Positions 29,187-36,292 of a DNA stretch of 40,503 nucleotides are shown piece after piece. Positions within the stretch are counted from its first letter, which is position 1. Each line of letters opens with the position of its first letter. The translations under genes and the position numbers were made by a program. The notes below the pieces were generated by a model that was not told where the DNA came from, searched no databases, and saw nothing but the letters and a program-made list of their open reading frames with translations. Source of the DNA: a virus; IMG/VR virus record IMGVR_UViG_3300032304_001807, positions 1 through 40,503 of that record; one strand, written 5' to 3'.

Positions 29187-29360
29187 ATGATGAAAAAAGT
29201 AATGTTCGTATTCGCAGTTGCAACTATGTTGGTTGCATGTGGAGGAAATGCATCCGTTGAAACCACAAACACTGATAGCACAGCTGTAGCTGATTCTTCA
29301 GTAGTAGTAACAGATTCAACTGTAGCTGCAATTCCAGCTGATTCAGTTTCAGCAAAGTAA
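29187..29360 (+). CDS. Small lipoprotein (single-gene transcription unit)
   Basis: A 57-residue protein with signal MMKKVMFVFAVATMLVAC; the lipobox cysteine is C18. The mature part GGNASVETTNTDSTAVADSS and onward is rich in Ser, Thr, Val and Asp, like small flavobacterial lipoproteins. ATG 29190 is an equally possible start. It has its own host-type promoter (29137) and terminator (29367), so it can be expressed without phage transcription factors. This is the layout of a phage moron, perhaps altering the host envelope or excluding other phages; that role is inference. Confidence 0.75.
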   Translation: MMKKVMFVFAVATMLVACGGNASVETTNTDSTAVADSSVVVTDSTVAAIPADSVSAK

Positions 29361-29364
29361 TTAA

Positions 29365-29394
29365 GAGGGGGCGATGAGCCCCCACTTTAATTTT
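29365..29394 (+). terminator. Rho-independent terminator
   Basis: GGGGGC-GATGA-GCCCCC (29367-72/29378-83) followed by ACTTTAATTTT. It ends the lipoprotein unit 6 nt after its stop. The next gene starts 17 nt further on, after AAGGTT. Confidence 0.8.
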
Positions 29395-29400
29395 AAGGTT

Positions 29401-29895
29401 ATGTATAAGATAAAGCAATTCTTCAAACGTATTTACAATCTATATCGTTGGTTTCCTATTATTTGGAAGGACCAGGACTGGGATGATCATTATATTTTTG
29501 AGATCCTTAAATTCAAACTTAAGAATCAAGCTAAATATATTGGCTACCATAATCGCCATGTCAGTGCTAAACGCGATGCTGAAATAATGATGTTATGTGT
29601 TCGTTTAATTGAAAAAGTACAAGATGAATACTATAGCGGTGAATATCAAAACTATAATAAGACAGAACTAAGATTTATAGATAGTGAAACTCACCCAGGA
29701 ATGTATGAAATGGAAATAGAAGAAATATCAGAATGCTTCAATGAATATTTTAAAAAATATCCTCGCATTTATAAACAAGCAAACGGCATAAATAGACATA
29801 ATATAGCATTTAATATAGCTAGAATAAACGAAGAACGAGCACATAAATTACTATTTAAAATATTAGAACAAAACATTAAAAGATGGTGGGATTAA
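29401..29895 (+). CDS. Conserved phage protein of unknown function
   Basis: A 164-residue protein from ATG 29401; the ATG at 29374 lies within the terminator. The pattern FPIIWKDQDWDDHYIFEILK then FKLKNQAKYIGYH (about 18-50) occurs in uncharacterised phage proteins from diverse hosts. It is helical and charged with no membrane segment. KTELRFIDSETHPGMYEMEI is a second conserved-looking segment. It overlaps a small membrane gene by 13 nt. Confidence 0.68.
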   Translation: MYKIKQFFKRIYNLYRWFPIIWKDQDWDDHYIFEILKFKLKNQAKYIGYHNRHVSAKRDAEIMMLCVRLIEKVQDEYYSGEYQNYNKTELRFIDSETHPGMYEMEIEEISECFNEYFKKYPRIYKQANGINRHNIAFNIARINEERAHKLLFKILEQNIKRWWD

Positions 29896-30029
29896 TTATT
29901 TTAACAGTAGCATTATTAGGTTCATTAATTTGGTTATGGGCTGGTGGAATCGAATATATGGCTAAAAATCACCCAGACTATAAAGGTGAAGACTTCTTTA
30001 ATGAAGAAGATAAGGATGAAGTATTATAG
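29883..30029 (+). CDS. Small single-pass membrane protein
   Basis: A 48-residue protein overlapping the previous gene by 13 nt. MVGLIILTVALLGSLIWLWA is a membrane helix, followed by GGIEYMAKNHPDYKGEDFFN and a very acidic tail (EEDKDEVL). It is short but has a clear hydrophobic/acidic design. Function unknown; it may be co-translated with its neighbour. Confidence 0.6.
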   Translation: MVGLIILTVALLGSLIWLWAGGIEYMAKNHPDYKGEDFFNEEDKDEVL

Positions 30030-30048
30030 CAAGTTTTCCAATTGCAAA

Positions 30049-30057
30049 TATATTTAT
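30049..30057 (+). promoter_or_regulatory. TATATTTAT promoter-like motif
   Basis: TATATTTAT just before the small gene whose preferred ATG is at 30065. It overlaps the alternative ATG at 30056, which is why I prefer the later start. Confidence 0.48.
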
Positions 30058-30064
30058 GCTTGCT

Positions 30065-30289
30065 ATGGTACGTACTACATTTGTAAATGGTAAGGAGTAT
30101 TATGTAATCACTACTTCAATCGAAGTAGGTGGGATAAAGGCTCCTGTCCAAATGTATATAGATGTTAATAAGTTAAGTAATGTAGATAAACATACCATCT
30201 ACCGCTACGCAAATCTTCTATTAGATCATCCATTCAAAGTTAATACACTACAACCGAAGGCTAAAAAGCCATGGTATCAATTTTGGTGA
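30065..30289 (+). CDS. Small conserved protein of unknown function
   Basis: A 74-residue protein from ATG 30065; the ATG at 30056 lies inside a promoter-like motif. MVRTTFVNGKEYYVITTSIE is a beta hairpin, followed by a strand (APVQMYIDVNKL) and a helix ending before a lysine-rich tail with aromatic end (KKPWYQFW). No family is recognised. Confidence 0.6.
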   Translation: MVRTTFVNGKEYYVITTSIEVGGIKAPVQMYIDVNKLSNVDKHTIYRYANLLLDHPFKVNTLQPKAKKPWYQFW

Positions 30290-30317
30290 AGGCCAAATAA
30301 TATATTATCTTTAAACT

Positions 30318-30584
30318 ATGACAGTTAAAGAATTAATTGAATATCTACAAACAATAGATCCTGAATTAAAGGTATTTGTTAAAGGCTACGAAGCTGGGTA
30401 TAATGACGTTAATAATATTAATTATGAAGAAATGGTATTAAATATGAATAATATTTGGTATTATGGTAAACATGAGTTATTACGTAACATGGAAAAGAAA
30501 GATAAAATACTCGATAAAGAATCAAATTACAACTCCGTTAAAGGAATAATAATAGGTTATGAAGAAAACTTTAGTACTAGGTGA
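30318..30584 (+). CDS. Small conserved protein of unknown function
   Basis: An 88-residue protein. TVKELIEYLQTIDPELKVFV then KGYEAGYNDVNNI resembles a common small phage and plasmid protein fold (helix, strand, acidic loop) of unknown function. The C-terminus SVKGIIIGYEENF is a strand. It overlaps the phosphoesterase gene by 26 nt, indicating coupling. Confidence 0.65.
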   Translation: MTVKELIEYLQTIDPELKVFVKGYEAGYNDVNNINYEEMVLNMNNIWYYGKHELLRNMEKKDKILDKESNYNSVKGIIIGYEENFSTR

Positions 30585-31299
30585 TACACACGGCCGCTCA
30601 AATTGGAAATTAGCAATACATCAAGAACAACCTGATAGAGTTATCTTTATAGGTGATTACTTTGACTCATTCGAGTTTAGTGGTGTAGAGCAAATTGATA
30701 ATTTCAAACAAATAATCCAATACAAAGAAAACAACCCACAAGTTGAAGTTGTATTGTTGATTGGTAACCATGATCATCATTACTTCCCCGAAATTGGCTA
30801 TACAGGTACTAGTGGATATCAATCCGGAATCGCCCCATCAATCACTCAGGCTATAGATGAAAATAGACATCATCTACAAATGGCTTACGGCTTTGATAAG
30901 TATCTACTTACCCATGCAGGTGTAAGCCCTGTATTTATGGATCAAGTGTTTGGTGAGAATGATTGGAGTGTAGAGAGTGTAGTAGTAGATCTAAATGAAT
31001 TATTTAGGTATAAACCTAAAGCATTTGAATTTAATGGTTTTGATGCTTATGGAGATAATACAACACAAACACCAATTTGGATCAGACCTAGGTCATTAAT
31101 GTCTGCTAATAAAAAACATAAGAAAAGTCTAAGAAAAAAATATATTCAGATTGTAGGTCATACTGGAATGCAGAAAATAGATATTAGTGGTAGTGATAAA
31201 TTCACTGGTGGGAGATATTATTTCATTGATACAATGGAAACATCAGGAGAATATTTGGTTATTCAAGATAATAGTCTCAGTGTTAACTCAGTAAAATAA
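30559..31299 (+). CDS. Calcineurin-like metallophosphoesterase
   Basis: A 246-residue protein with the complete dimetal site: LVLGDTHG (D9, H11), IGDYFDS (D33), LIGNHDHH (N70, H71), LLTHAG (H119) and IVGHTG near residue 205. It hydrolyses phosphomonoesters or diesters. T4-type and other phages often encode such enzymes (including the Ser/Thr phosphatase of lambda); substrates here may be protein phosphate, cyclic nucleotides or RNA ends. There is no signal peptide, so it is cytoplasmic. Confidence 0.88.
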   Translation: MKKTLVLGDTHGRSNWKLAIHQEQPDRVIFIGDYFDSFEFSGVEQIDNFKQIIQYKENNPQVEVVLLIGNHDHHYFPEIGYTGTSGYQSGIAPSITQAIDENRHHLQMAYGFDKYLLTHAGVSPVFMDQVFGENDWSVESVVVDLNELFRYKPKAFEFNGFDAYGDNTTQTPIWIRPRSLMSANKKHKKSLRKKYIQIVGHTGMQKIDISGSDKFTGGRYYFIDTMETSGEYLVIQDNSLSVNSVK

Positions 31300-31304
31300 A
31301 TGTT

Positions 31305-31583
31305 ATGGAAAATAATCGTAGATCATTTTTTAAAGGACTAGCCGCTTTTGCTAGTGGAGTAGTAGCAGCTAAAGTATCTGCTTATGTACCAAAGAAAGAA
31401 GAACCAAAAGAAGCAGTGTTTGTGCCTAGCGTTCTTACAATTCACCATGAAGGTAAAGAGTATCATCCATTAGTAGTAGAGAAAACATCGTCTGATAAAA
31501 TAAAGATTAGTGCAAATTATTTTCCTGATCATAGTATTGGAGTATCTTCGTATCAAAACACAATTAGAAAAGCAAACGTATGA
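31305..31583 (+). CDS. Small protein with Tat-type signal
   Basis: A 92-residue protein. MENNRRSFFKGLAAFASGVV has a twin-arginine motif (RRSFFKG, residues 5-11) and a moderate hydrophobic stretch with AKVSA as a likely cleavage region, as in Tat substrates. The mature part (SVLTIHHEGKEYHPLVVEKT) looks like a small beta domain. Tat-exported phage proteins are unusual. A folded protein with cofactor, or host-envelope modification, is possible; nothing identifies it further. Confidence 0.68.
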   Translation: MENNRRSFFKGLAAFASGVVAAKVSAYVPKKEEPKEAVFVPSVLTIHHEGKEYHPLVVEKTSSDKIKISANYFPDHSIGVSSYQNTIRKANV

Positions 31584-32074
31584 GTAAATTAAAATACATA
31601 TTACAAGATCTTAAATGGTTGAAGGTATTAAATAGTCCATTCAAACCATTTCGTGTTAGGTTTTATACTGGTAAAACGCAAATTGGTACTCCATATTTTC
31701 TACCTCGTAAATGGGTTAAAGATAAAGAAAAACCAGGATGGAATAAAGCAGTACCACTCAAAGTTGGATTCAGCTATTGTGGATTGGGATGGAAAACAAA
31801 ATGGACTAATACTGATTTTAGATACGAATGGGGTCCTGTGCTATCGTTTGTATTCTTTGGTTATCAACTAGCATTAACAGTTGGCCACGAACACAGTTCA
31901 CATTACTGGGAAGCATGGTTATACTATGAATACGCTACTGATAAAATCAAATCTAAACGTGAACGAATAGAACAATGTAGAAAAGAATTTAATCAGACTT
32001 GGACAGTATCTTCTATGGGCAAAGAAGAAGTCGTAGATTATTATCAACGTATACTTAAAACTAAATATCTATGA
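31580..32074 (+). CDS. Conserved protein of unknown function
   Basis: A 164-residue protein rich in Trp and Tyr. KPFRVRFYTGKTQIGTPYFL, YCGLGWKTKWTNTDFRYEWG and FFGYQLALTVGHEH are beta-rich segments that look like one compact domain. It starts with an ATGA overlap to the Tat-signal gene and ends with an ATGA overlap to the next gene. No signal peptide or known motif. Confidence 0.65.
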   Translation: MSKLKYILQDLKWLKVLNSPFKPFRVRFYTGKTQIGTPYFLPRKWVKDKEKPGWNKAVPLKVGFSYCGLGWKTKWTNTDFRYEWGPVLSFVFFGYQLALTVGHEHSSHYWEAWLYYEYATDKIKSKRERIEQCRKEFNQTWTVSSMGKEEVVDYYQRILKTKYL

Positions 32075-32382
32075 CACGCGAACAAAGAAAAAGAGATAAG
32101 GATACTCTTATACTAAAAGAATTGATCGATAAAATGTTTGAACTTGCAGGACATGATCTTAAGTTTGAAGATGTAGAAGGTAGAAAGGATAATTGGTTTC
32201 AACAACACACAATGACTGAAGCCCAAAATGAGGAGTGGCGAGAGTGGGGTATTAAACTTATAATGAAGAAACGTCGTTATAACAGGTACTTAGCAGATCG
32301 CGAAATGAGAATGTTGGATTTATATTGTGGATTAAAAATATCAGACTCCAAATATGGCAAAGAAGAAACAACCGAAGCGTGA
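32071..32382 (+). CDS. Small helical protein of unknown function
   Basis: A 103-residue, highly charged helical protein (TREQRKRDKDTLILKELIDK, EEWREWGIKLIMKKRRYNRY). It has Trp residues in a WFQQHTMTEAQNEEW region. No motif is recognised. Overlaps: ATGA at the start and 29 nt with the next gene. Confidence 0.6.
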   Translation: MTREQRKRDKDTLILKELIDKMFELAGHDLKFEDVEGRKDNWFQQHTMTEAQNEEWREWGIKLIMKKRRYNRYLADREMRMLDLYCGLKISDSKYGKEETTEA

Positions 32383-32557
32383 GTGGTTTATCGTAATGAA
32401 TTCACAATTGGAATACTTTAGTGGAATGATGTATGGTGGTCAATTAGTATGGTGTAGTGATTATAATGAGGCAAAACCACTGGATAATGAACGTAAATTC
32501 CAAACATTGAAATATCTTTGTTATGGCGAAGAACTTATATTAGATTACATTTCATGA
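32354..32557 (+). CDS. Small protein of unknown function
   Basis: A 67-residue protein. After a basic start (MAKKKQPKREW), FIVMNSQLEYFSGMMYGGQL and VWCSDYNEAKPLDNE form a compact beta-rich domain found in small phage and plasmid proteins. Ends with ATGA overlap to the next gene. Function not known. Confidence 0.6.
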   Translation: MAKKKQPKREWFIVMNSQLEYFSGMMYGGQLVWCSDYNEAKPLDNERKFQTLKYLCYGEELILDYIS

Positions 32558-32748
32558 GAACAGAAGAAGAACGTCTTACACATTATCGAGTAGCATTTTT
32601 AGAGAAAGTTAAGAAATGGAAATGGGATGCTGTTGAGGAATGTACTTATAAGCAACGTGGTCGCAAAGCTAAAGTAACAACTCGCCCTGAATCAAAACCA
32701 AGAACTAAATCAGAACAAGGCGCTTTTGCTTATAACTGGATAAAATAA
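32554..32748 (+). CDS. Small basic protein of unknown function
   Basis: A 64-residue protein from ATG 32554 in an ATGA overlap; the longer start at 32518 is less likely. An amphipathic helix (EERLTHYRVAFLEKVKKWKW) precedes a very basic tail (KQRGRKAKVTTRPESKPRTK), which could bind nucleic acid. No family recognised. Confidence 0.55.
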   Translation: MRTEEERLTHYRVAFLEKVKKWKWDAVEECTYKQRGRKAKVTTRPESKPRTKSEQGAFAYNWIK

Positions 32749-32754
32749 TAAATT

Positions 32755-32952
32755 ATGAATAAATACGAAGCATTAGGAGACAATTATTTCGGATTTGAAT
32801 TATTTGAAGAAGTATTTAAAGTAATTAATGAACGTGGTTACTCACATGAAGATCAAATGTTTAAAGCAGGTGTAGCAAGCGCTGAAGCTGCTGTAAGACG
32901 TTTAAGGGAAGAATATTATGAGGCCATATCTAAGTCAGTAATGGATATGTAG
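32755..32952 (+). CDS. Small helical protein of unknown function
   Basis: A 65-residue acidic-then-helical protein: MNKYEALGDNYFGFELFEEV and AGVASAEAAVRRLREEYYEA. No motif. It ends just before the promoter-like motif of the secreted nuclease gene. Confidence 0.58.
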   Translation: MNKYEALGDNYFGFELFEEVFKVINERGYSHEDQMFKAGVASAEAAVRRLREEYYEAISKSVMDM

Positions 32953-32953
32953 T

Positions 32954-32962
32954 GATATTTAT
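32954..32962 (+). promoter_or_regulatory. GATATTTAT promoter-like motif
   Basis: GATATTTAT 4 nt upstream of the nuclease ATG at 32967, the same spacing as at 23038. It supports 32967 as the start, which also places the signal peptide at the N-terminus. Confidence 0.5.
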
Positions 32963-32966
32963 AGGT

Positions 32967-33593
32967 ATGAAATACCTATTATCACTCCTTCTATTAATTA
33001 GTTTTACTGTTTCAGCTCAAGATACAGTTACTATTACTCACAAAGCGTACAAAACAACTTATAGCAAATCCAAACATTACCCTGTCAAGGTTGAATGGTG
33101 GGTAACTAAAGCATCATTAACATGTCCTGTAAAGGTAAAACGTGGTGATAAATTTATTCCCGATCCTAAACTACTAACTGAAACAAATTTACAATCAGAT
33201 TATACAGGCCAAGGATTTGATCGTGGACACAATTTTCCAGCAGCAGACGCAGCGTGTGATCAAGTAGCAAACGATGAGTCATTCTACTTCAGTAACATGA
33301 CAGCTCAATATCCATCACTCAATCGTGGTGATTGGAAATCATTAGAATTAATGATACGTGAAGGAGCACTTATTGATGATTCAATTCATGTTTGGTGTGG
33401 TTCAATTGGTGAAGTTAAAAAAATAGGTAAAGTATCAGTACCAGCACAATGTTGGAAAGTAATACACACTAAAAAGACAAATGAATGGTTAGCGTTTCTA
33501 TTTGATAACAACACAAGTAAAGCAGATGGACTTAAAAATAATGAAGTTAATGTTGCTGAAATTGAAAAATTAACAGGATTTAAGTTTAAGTAA
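32967..33593 (+). CDS. Secreted DNA/RNA non-specific endonuclease (NUC1 family)
   Basis: A 208-residue protein from ATG 32967; a GTG start 15 nt upstream would disrupt the signal peptide. MKYLLSLLLLISFTVSAQ is a signal peptide. The mature part has DRGHNFPAADA (DRGH at 85-88, catalytic His) and the N-x-x-x-Q...N-x-G-x-W segment FSNMTAQYPSLNRGDWKSLE (108-127), the signature of His-Me-finger endonucleases such as Serratia nuclease. It can degrade DNA and RNA in the periplasm or outside the cell, for nutrients, entry or lysate thinning. Exported phage nucleases are rare. Confidence 0.85.
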   Translation: MKYLLSLLLLISFTVSAQDTVTITHKAYKTTYSKSKHYPVKVEWWVTKASLTCPVKVKRGDKFIPDPKLLTETNLQSDYTGQGFDRGHNFPAADAACDQVANDESFYFSNMTAQYPSLNRGDWKSLELMIREGALIDDSIHVWCGSIGEVKKIGKVSVPAQCWKVIHTKKTNEWLAFLFDNNTSKADGLKNNEVNVAEIEKLTGFKFK

Positions 33594-33991
33594 TGTTCGT
33601 ACCAAATCATTTACACCTATTAGTTAAGGGTTATATTTCAAACCCACCAAAGTCAGAAGAAATACTAAACCAATGGTTTAGAGAATTAATAAATAAAGTC
33701 GGAATGGTAGTTGTAGCAGGACCTACCTCAGTATACGTTCATGAAGAAGGTAATGAGGGAATAACAGGTACTGTAACGTTAGCTACATCACACGCCTCAA
33801 TACATGTTTGGGACGCTGCTAATCCTCCAATGTTCCAGTTTGATTTATATAGCTGCTCAGACTTTACACCTGAGCAAGTACTGGATCATATTAATGAGCA
33901 TTTCAGTTTACAATCAGCAACATGGCAGTTTATAGATAGAAACAGTGATGAATTTAAGTTGATTGATAGTGGAAAGTGGAGGGCAGAATAG
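33593..33991 (+). CDS. SpeD-like S-adenosylmethionine decarboxylase homolog
   Basis: A 132-residue protein close to bacterial SpeD in size. NHLHLLVKGYISNPPKSEEI is the N-terminal strand-helix, and GITGTVTLATSHASIHVWD then MFQFDLYSCSDFTPEQVLDH match the processing and active-site region. S66 aligns with the pyruvoyl-forming Ser, H71 with the processing His, and C88 with the catalytic Cys. The residue before the Ser is Thr (T65), not the usual Glu. Phage SpeD homologs are known, some with altered substrates. It overlaps the nuclease stop as TAATG. Confidence 0.75.
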   Translation: MFVPNHLHLLVKGYISNPPKSEEILNQWFRELINKVGMVVVAGPTSVYVHEEGNEGITGTVTLATSHASIHVWDAANPPMFQFDLYSCSDFTPEQVLDHINEHFSLQSATWQFIDRNSDEFKLIDSGKWRAE

Positions 33992-33997
33992 AAATTG

Positions 33998-34005
33998 TAT
34001 ATTCA
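33998..34005 (+). promoter_or_regulatory. TATATTCA promoter-like element
   Basis: TATATTCA followed by TTTCAAATAAATAAA and an ATG 17 nt downstream. No TTTG/TTGG at 19-21 nt upstream. Same family as 23710. Confidence 0.42.
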
Positions 34006-34022
34006 TTTCAAATAAATAAAAT

Positions 34023-34208
34023 ATGGCTATTCAAACAAAAGACGATGCACAGAGTAAAGCGGACAGGAGAGTTGATAGATCATTCTTTAAAAAAACAAAA
34101 CAAAAACCACTAATGGAAATGAAATTCAGCGAAGTAATATCTTTGGCTGATCAGCTTGAGTGGCTTAGATTGAAAAAGATAGAGAAAGAAAAACAATTAA
34201 ATAAATAA
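34023..34208 (+). CDS. Small basic protein of unknown function
   Basis: A 61-residue, lysine-rich helical protein: DDAQSKADRRVDRSFFKKTK and LADQLEWLRLKKIEKEKQLN. No motif. Starts 17 nt after a TATATTCA element, so it may be the first gene of a unit. Confidence 0.55.
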   Translation: MAIQTKDDAQSKADRRVDRSFFKKTKQKPLMEMKFSEVISLADQLEWLRLKKIEKEKQLNK

Positions 34209-34210
34209 AC

Positions 34211-34402
34211 ATGACTAACGACACAATGTATTTCAATTGTATGGCTATTGAAGAGTTAGTTCGTAGTATGGTTATGAGAGGTATAGATGATAATTCTAAA
34301 TTAGTAGCTGCTGTGGATAAAGAATTCCGTCCCCAAAACGCCTGGGAAATGGAATTATACAGCGAAGCCATTATATATGCTAAGCAGGGTGTTTTAAATT
34401 AA
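34211..34402 (+). CDS. Small helical protein of unknown function
   Basis: A 63-residue protein of two or three helices (YFNCMAIEELVRSMVMRGID, FRPQNAWEMELYSEAIIYAK). No motif. It is 2 nt after the previous gene, so the two are likely co-translated. Confidence 0.58.
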   Translation: MTNDTMYFNCMAIEELVRSMVMRGIDDNSKLVAAVDKEFRPQNAWEMELYSEAIIYAKQGVLN

Positions 34403-34403
34403 T

Positions 34404-34412
34404 AATATTTAT
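34404..34412 (+). promoter_or_regulatory. AATATTTAT promoter-like motif
   Basis: AATATTTAT 4 nt upstream of the next ATG, the near-leaderless layout seen at 23038 and 25183. Confidence 0.5.
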
Positions 34413-34416
34413 CAAT

Positions 34417-34719
34417 ATGAAACAGCAAATCAACGAAATTAAAAGAATGCAGCAATTAGCTGGTATTAACGAAGCGTTTAATTCATTTTTAGATACTAAA
34501 GAAGGTGGATGGATGAGGCAATACATTGATGATGTTGTTGAAGACAGTATGGATAGACCTAATGATGATGAAGATGATGAAGATGGTATAGCACAATTAG
34601 ATCCTAAATATCGTGGCGATTTCGATACTGCTTTTGATGAAGCATTAGCTCGTCTAAGAAAAGATCATCCTGAATTAGATTTTGAAGCTATTATTAAAAA
34701 TAAAGAAAGTTTCTTTTAG
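34417..34719 (+). CDS. Small acidic protein with IKRMQQLAGI N-terminus
   Basis: A 100-residue protein. MKQQINEIKRMQQLAGINEA is an N-terminal motif seen in many phage proteins, often structural or packaging-related, where it may act as a sorting or processing peptide. The middle is very acidic (DRPNDDEDDEDGIAQLDPKY) and the end is helical. The promoter-like motif 4 nt upstream marks an independent start. Role not assigned. Confidence 0.65.
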   Translation: MKQQINEIKRMQQLAGINEAFNSFLDTKEGGWMRQYIDDVVEDSMDRPNDDEDDEDGIAQLDPKYRGDFDTAFDEALARLRKDHPELDFEAIIKNKESFF

Positions 34720-34774
34720 TGGGCAAAATTATCCTAGTACATTTAATGTATTAAATAATTAAAAAATAAAGGTT

Positions 34775-35563
34775 ATGCAAAACGAATTGAATTCAAACAT
34801 TATGATGAGCAGTAAGACTTACTCGCTCGAGCAAATCAAAGCAATCGCCCCATCAGTATTCACAACTGATAAATTATCAACACTTACTGATAAGTATGTT
34901 CATGCTCCTACTTCAAGAGTAATTGAAGATTTAATGAATTTAGGATGGGTAGTAACAAAATGTCAAGAAACTAAAGCAAGAAAAAATAAAGGATTTCAAA
35001 AACATGTAGTTATACTTCGTAATCCTAATATTATGATTAAAGGAAAAAATGGTGATGATGCTTTCCCTCAAGTAATTTTAACTAATTCACATGATGGAAA
35101 AAATGCTTTTAATTTTAGAGTAGGTATATATCGCCTTGTCTGCTCTAATGGGTTGGTTGTAGCTGATAGTGAATTTGGAAATACATCTATTCGCCATATT
35201 AATTACACATTTGAAAATCTTAGAGAAAAGATGAATGAACTAATATCAAAATTACCTAGATTGGTTCAAAAAATTAATCTATTTAAATCAACTCAGTTAA
35301 CTGAAGTTCAAATGATTGATTTTGCAACTAAAGCAGCAATCCTTAGAACCAAACAAAGAGTAAATACTATAGAATTACTTGAAGCAACTCGAAATGAAGA
35401 TCAAGGTAGTGGGCTTTGGGAAGTATACAATAGATTACAAGAAAAAATATTGGGAGGTAGTTATACAGCTGGTAGAAGAAAAGCCCGTTCAGTAAAATCA
35501 TTTCAAAAAGATATTGAATTGAATGAACAGTTGTGGGGATTAGCTGAGAGTTACCTCGATTAG
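34775..35563 (+). CDS. DUF932 family protein
   Basis: A 262-residue protein of the DUF932 (phage/plasmid-like) family. SVFTTDKLSTLTDKYVHAPT is the N-terminal signature region, NFRVGIYRLVCSNGLVV is the family's most conserved stretch, and LWEVYNRLQEKILGG is typical near the C-terminus. Members are common in phages and plasmids and their biochemical function is not established. It is followed by a strong terminator. Confidence 0.85.
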   Translation: MQNELNSNIMMSSKTYSLEQIKAIAPSVFTTDKLSTLTDKYVHAPTSRVIEDLMNLGWVVTKCQETKARKNKGFQKHVVILRNPNIMIKGKNGDDAFPQVILTNSHDGKNAFNFRVGIYRLVCSNGLVVADSEFGNTSIRHINYTFENLREKMNELISKLPRLVQKINLFKSTQLTEVQMIDFATKAAILRTKQRVNTIELLEATRNEDQGSGLWEVYNRLQEKILGGSYTAGRRKARSVKSFQKDIELNEQLWGLAESYLD

Positions 35564-35571
35564 GATAAGAT

Positions 35572-35604
35572 AGAACCCCTCTTAAAAGGGAGGGGTTCTT
35601 TAGT
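35572..35604 (+). terminator. Rho-independent terminator
   Basis: AGAACCCCTC-(8 nt)-GAGGGGTTCT (35572-81/35590-99) followed by TTAGTATTTATTAT. It ends the DUF932 unit. GTATTTAT at 35603-35610 may also act as a promoter-like motif for the GIY-YIG gene. Confidence 0.82.
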
Positions 35605-35633
35605 ATTTATTATCGACTAAAACAACAAATACG

Positions 35634-36245
35634 ATGATAAATATTACTGAAATCTATCTTATTACTAATATAGATAATAATCCAAATAAAGTTTATATAG
35701 GTAAATCCCAAGATTCTAAACGACGAAAATCATCTCATAAAAGAAGATTCGGCTTTCAAATTACATTTGATATTATAGATAGCATTAATTCTCTTGAAAG
35801 AAAATATTGGAAACCACTTGAATGTAAATGGATAAATTACTATAAAGATTTAGGTTATGAGGTAATAAATAAAAATGAAGGAGGTAACGGGGTTGATTAT
35901 CATACTGAACAAACAAAAATTAAATTAAGTAAACCTAAAAGTGAAGAATGGAAACAAAAAATGAGAGGTGTTAGAGGACCCCAACCTAATATGAAAGTAT
36001 CTAAAAATAATGGTAAAAAAGTAAGTGAAGCATTAAAAGGCAAACCAAAACCATCAAGATATAAACCAGTAATTCAGTATGATATGTGTGGAAATCTAAT
36101 TAAAAAATGGAATAGCATTAAAGAAGTAGGAGAAATACTAAATCTAGATAGAGGAGCCATATCAGCCACCTGTTCAGGTAGACAAAAAACGGCTTACGGT
36201 TATAAATGGGAATATAATAAAAATTATACCTTTAATATATACTAG
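35634..36245 (+). CDS. GIY-YIG homing endonuclease
   Basis: A 203-residue protein. TEIYLITNID...KVYIGKSQD (residues 5-27) is the GIY-YIG motif, with R30/R31 and H35 following as in the catalytic region. Residues 97-140 contain two NUMOD3-like DNA-binding repeats (KLSKPKSEEWKQKMRG, KVSEALKGKPKPS), and the C-terminal PVIQYDMCGNLIKKWNSIKE then VGEILNLDRGAI is a NUMOD1 helix-turn-helix module. This is the layout of free-standing phage homing endonucleases. It lies between two terminators. Confidence 0.88.
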   Translation: MINITEIYLITNIDNNPNKVYIGKSQDSKRRKSSHKRRFGFQITFDIIDSINSLERKYWKPLECKWINYYKDLGYEVINKNEGGNGVDYHTEQTKIKLSKPKSEEWKQKMRGVRGPQPNMKVSKNNGKKVSEALKGKPKPSRYKPVIQYDMCGNLIKKWNSIKEVGEILNLDRGAISATCSGRQKTAYGYKWEYNKNYTFNIY

Positions 36246-36276
36246 GTGGGGGTGTCAAAGCCCCCACTTACATTTA
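36246..36276 (+). terminator. Rho-independent terminator
   Basis: GTGGGGG-(8 nt)-CCCCCAC (36246-52/36261-67) followed by TTACATTTATTT, right after the GIY-YIG stop. The stem is very GC-rich for this genome. Confidence 0.78.
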
Positions 36277-36292
36277 TTTAAATAATAAGGTT

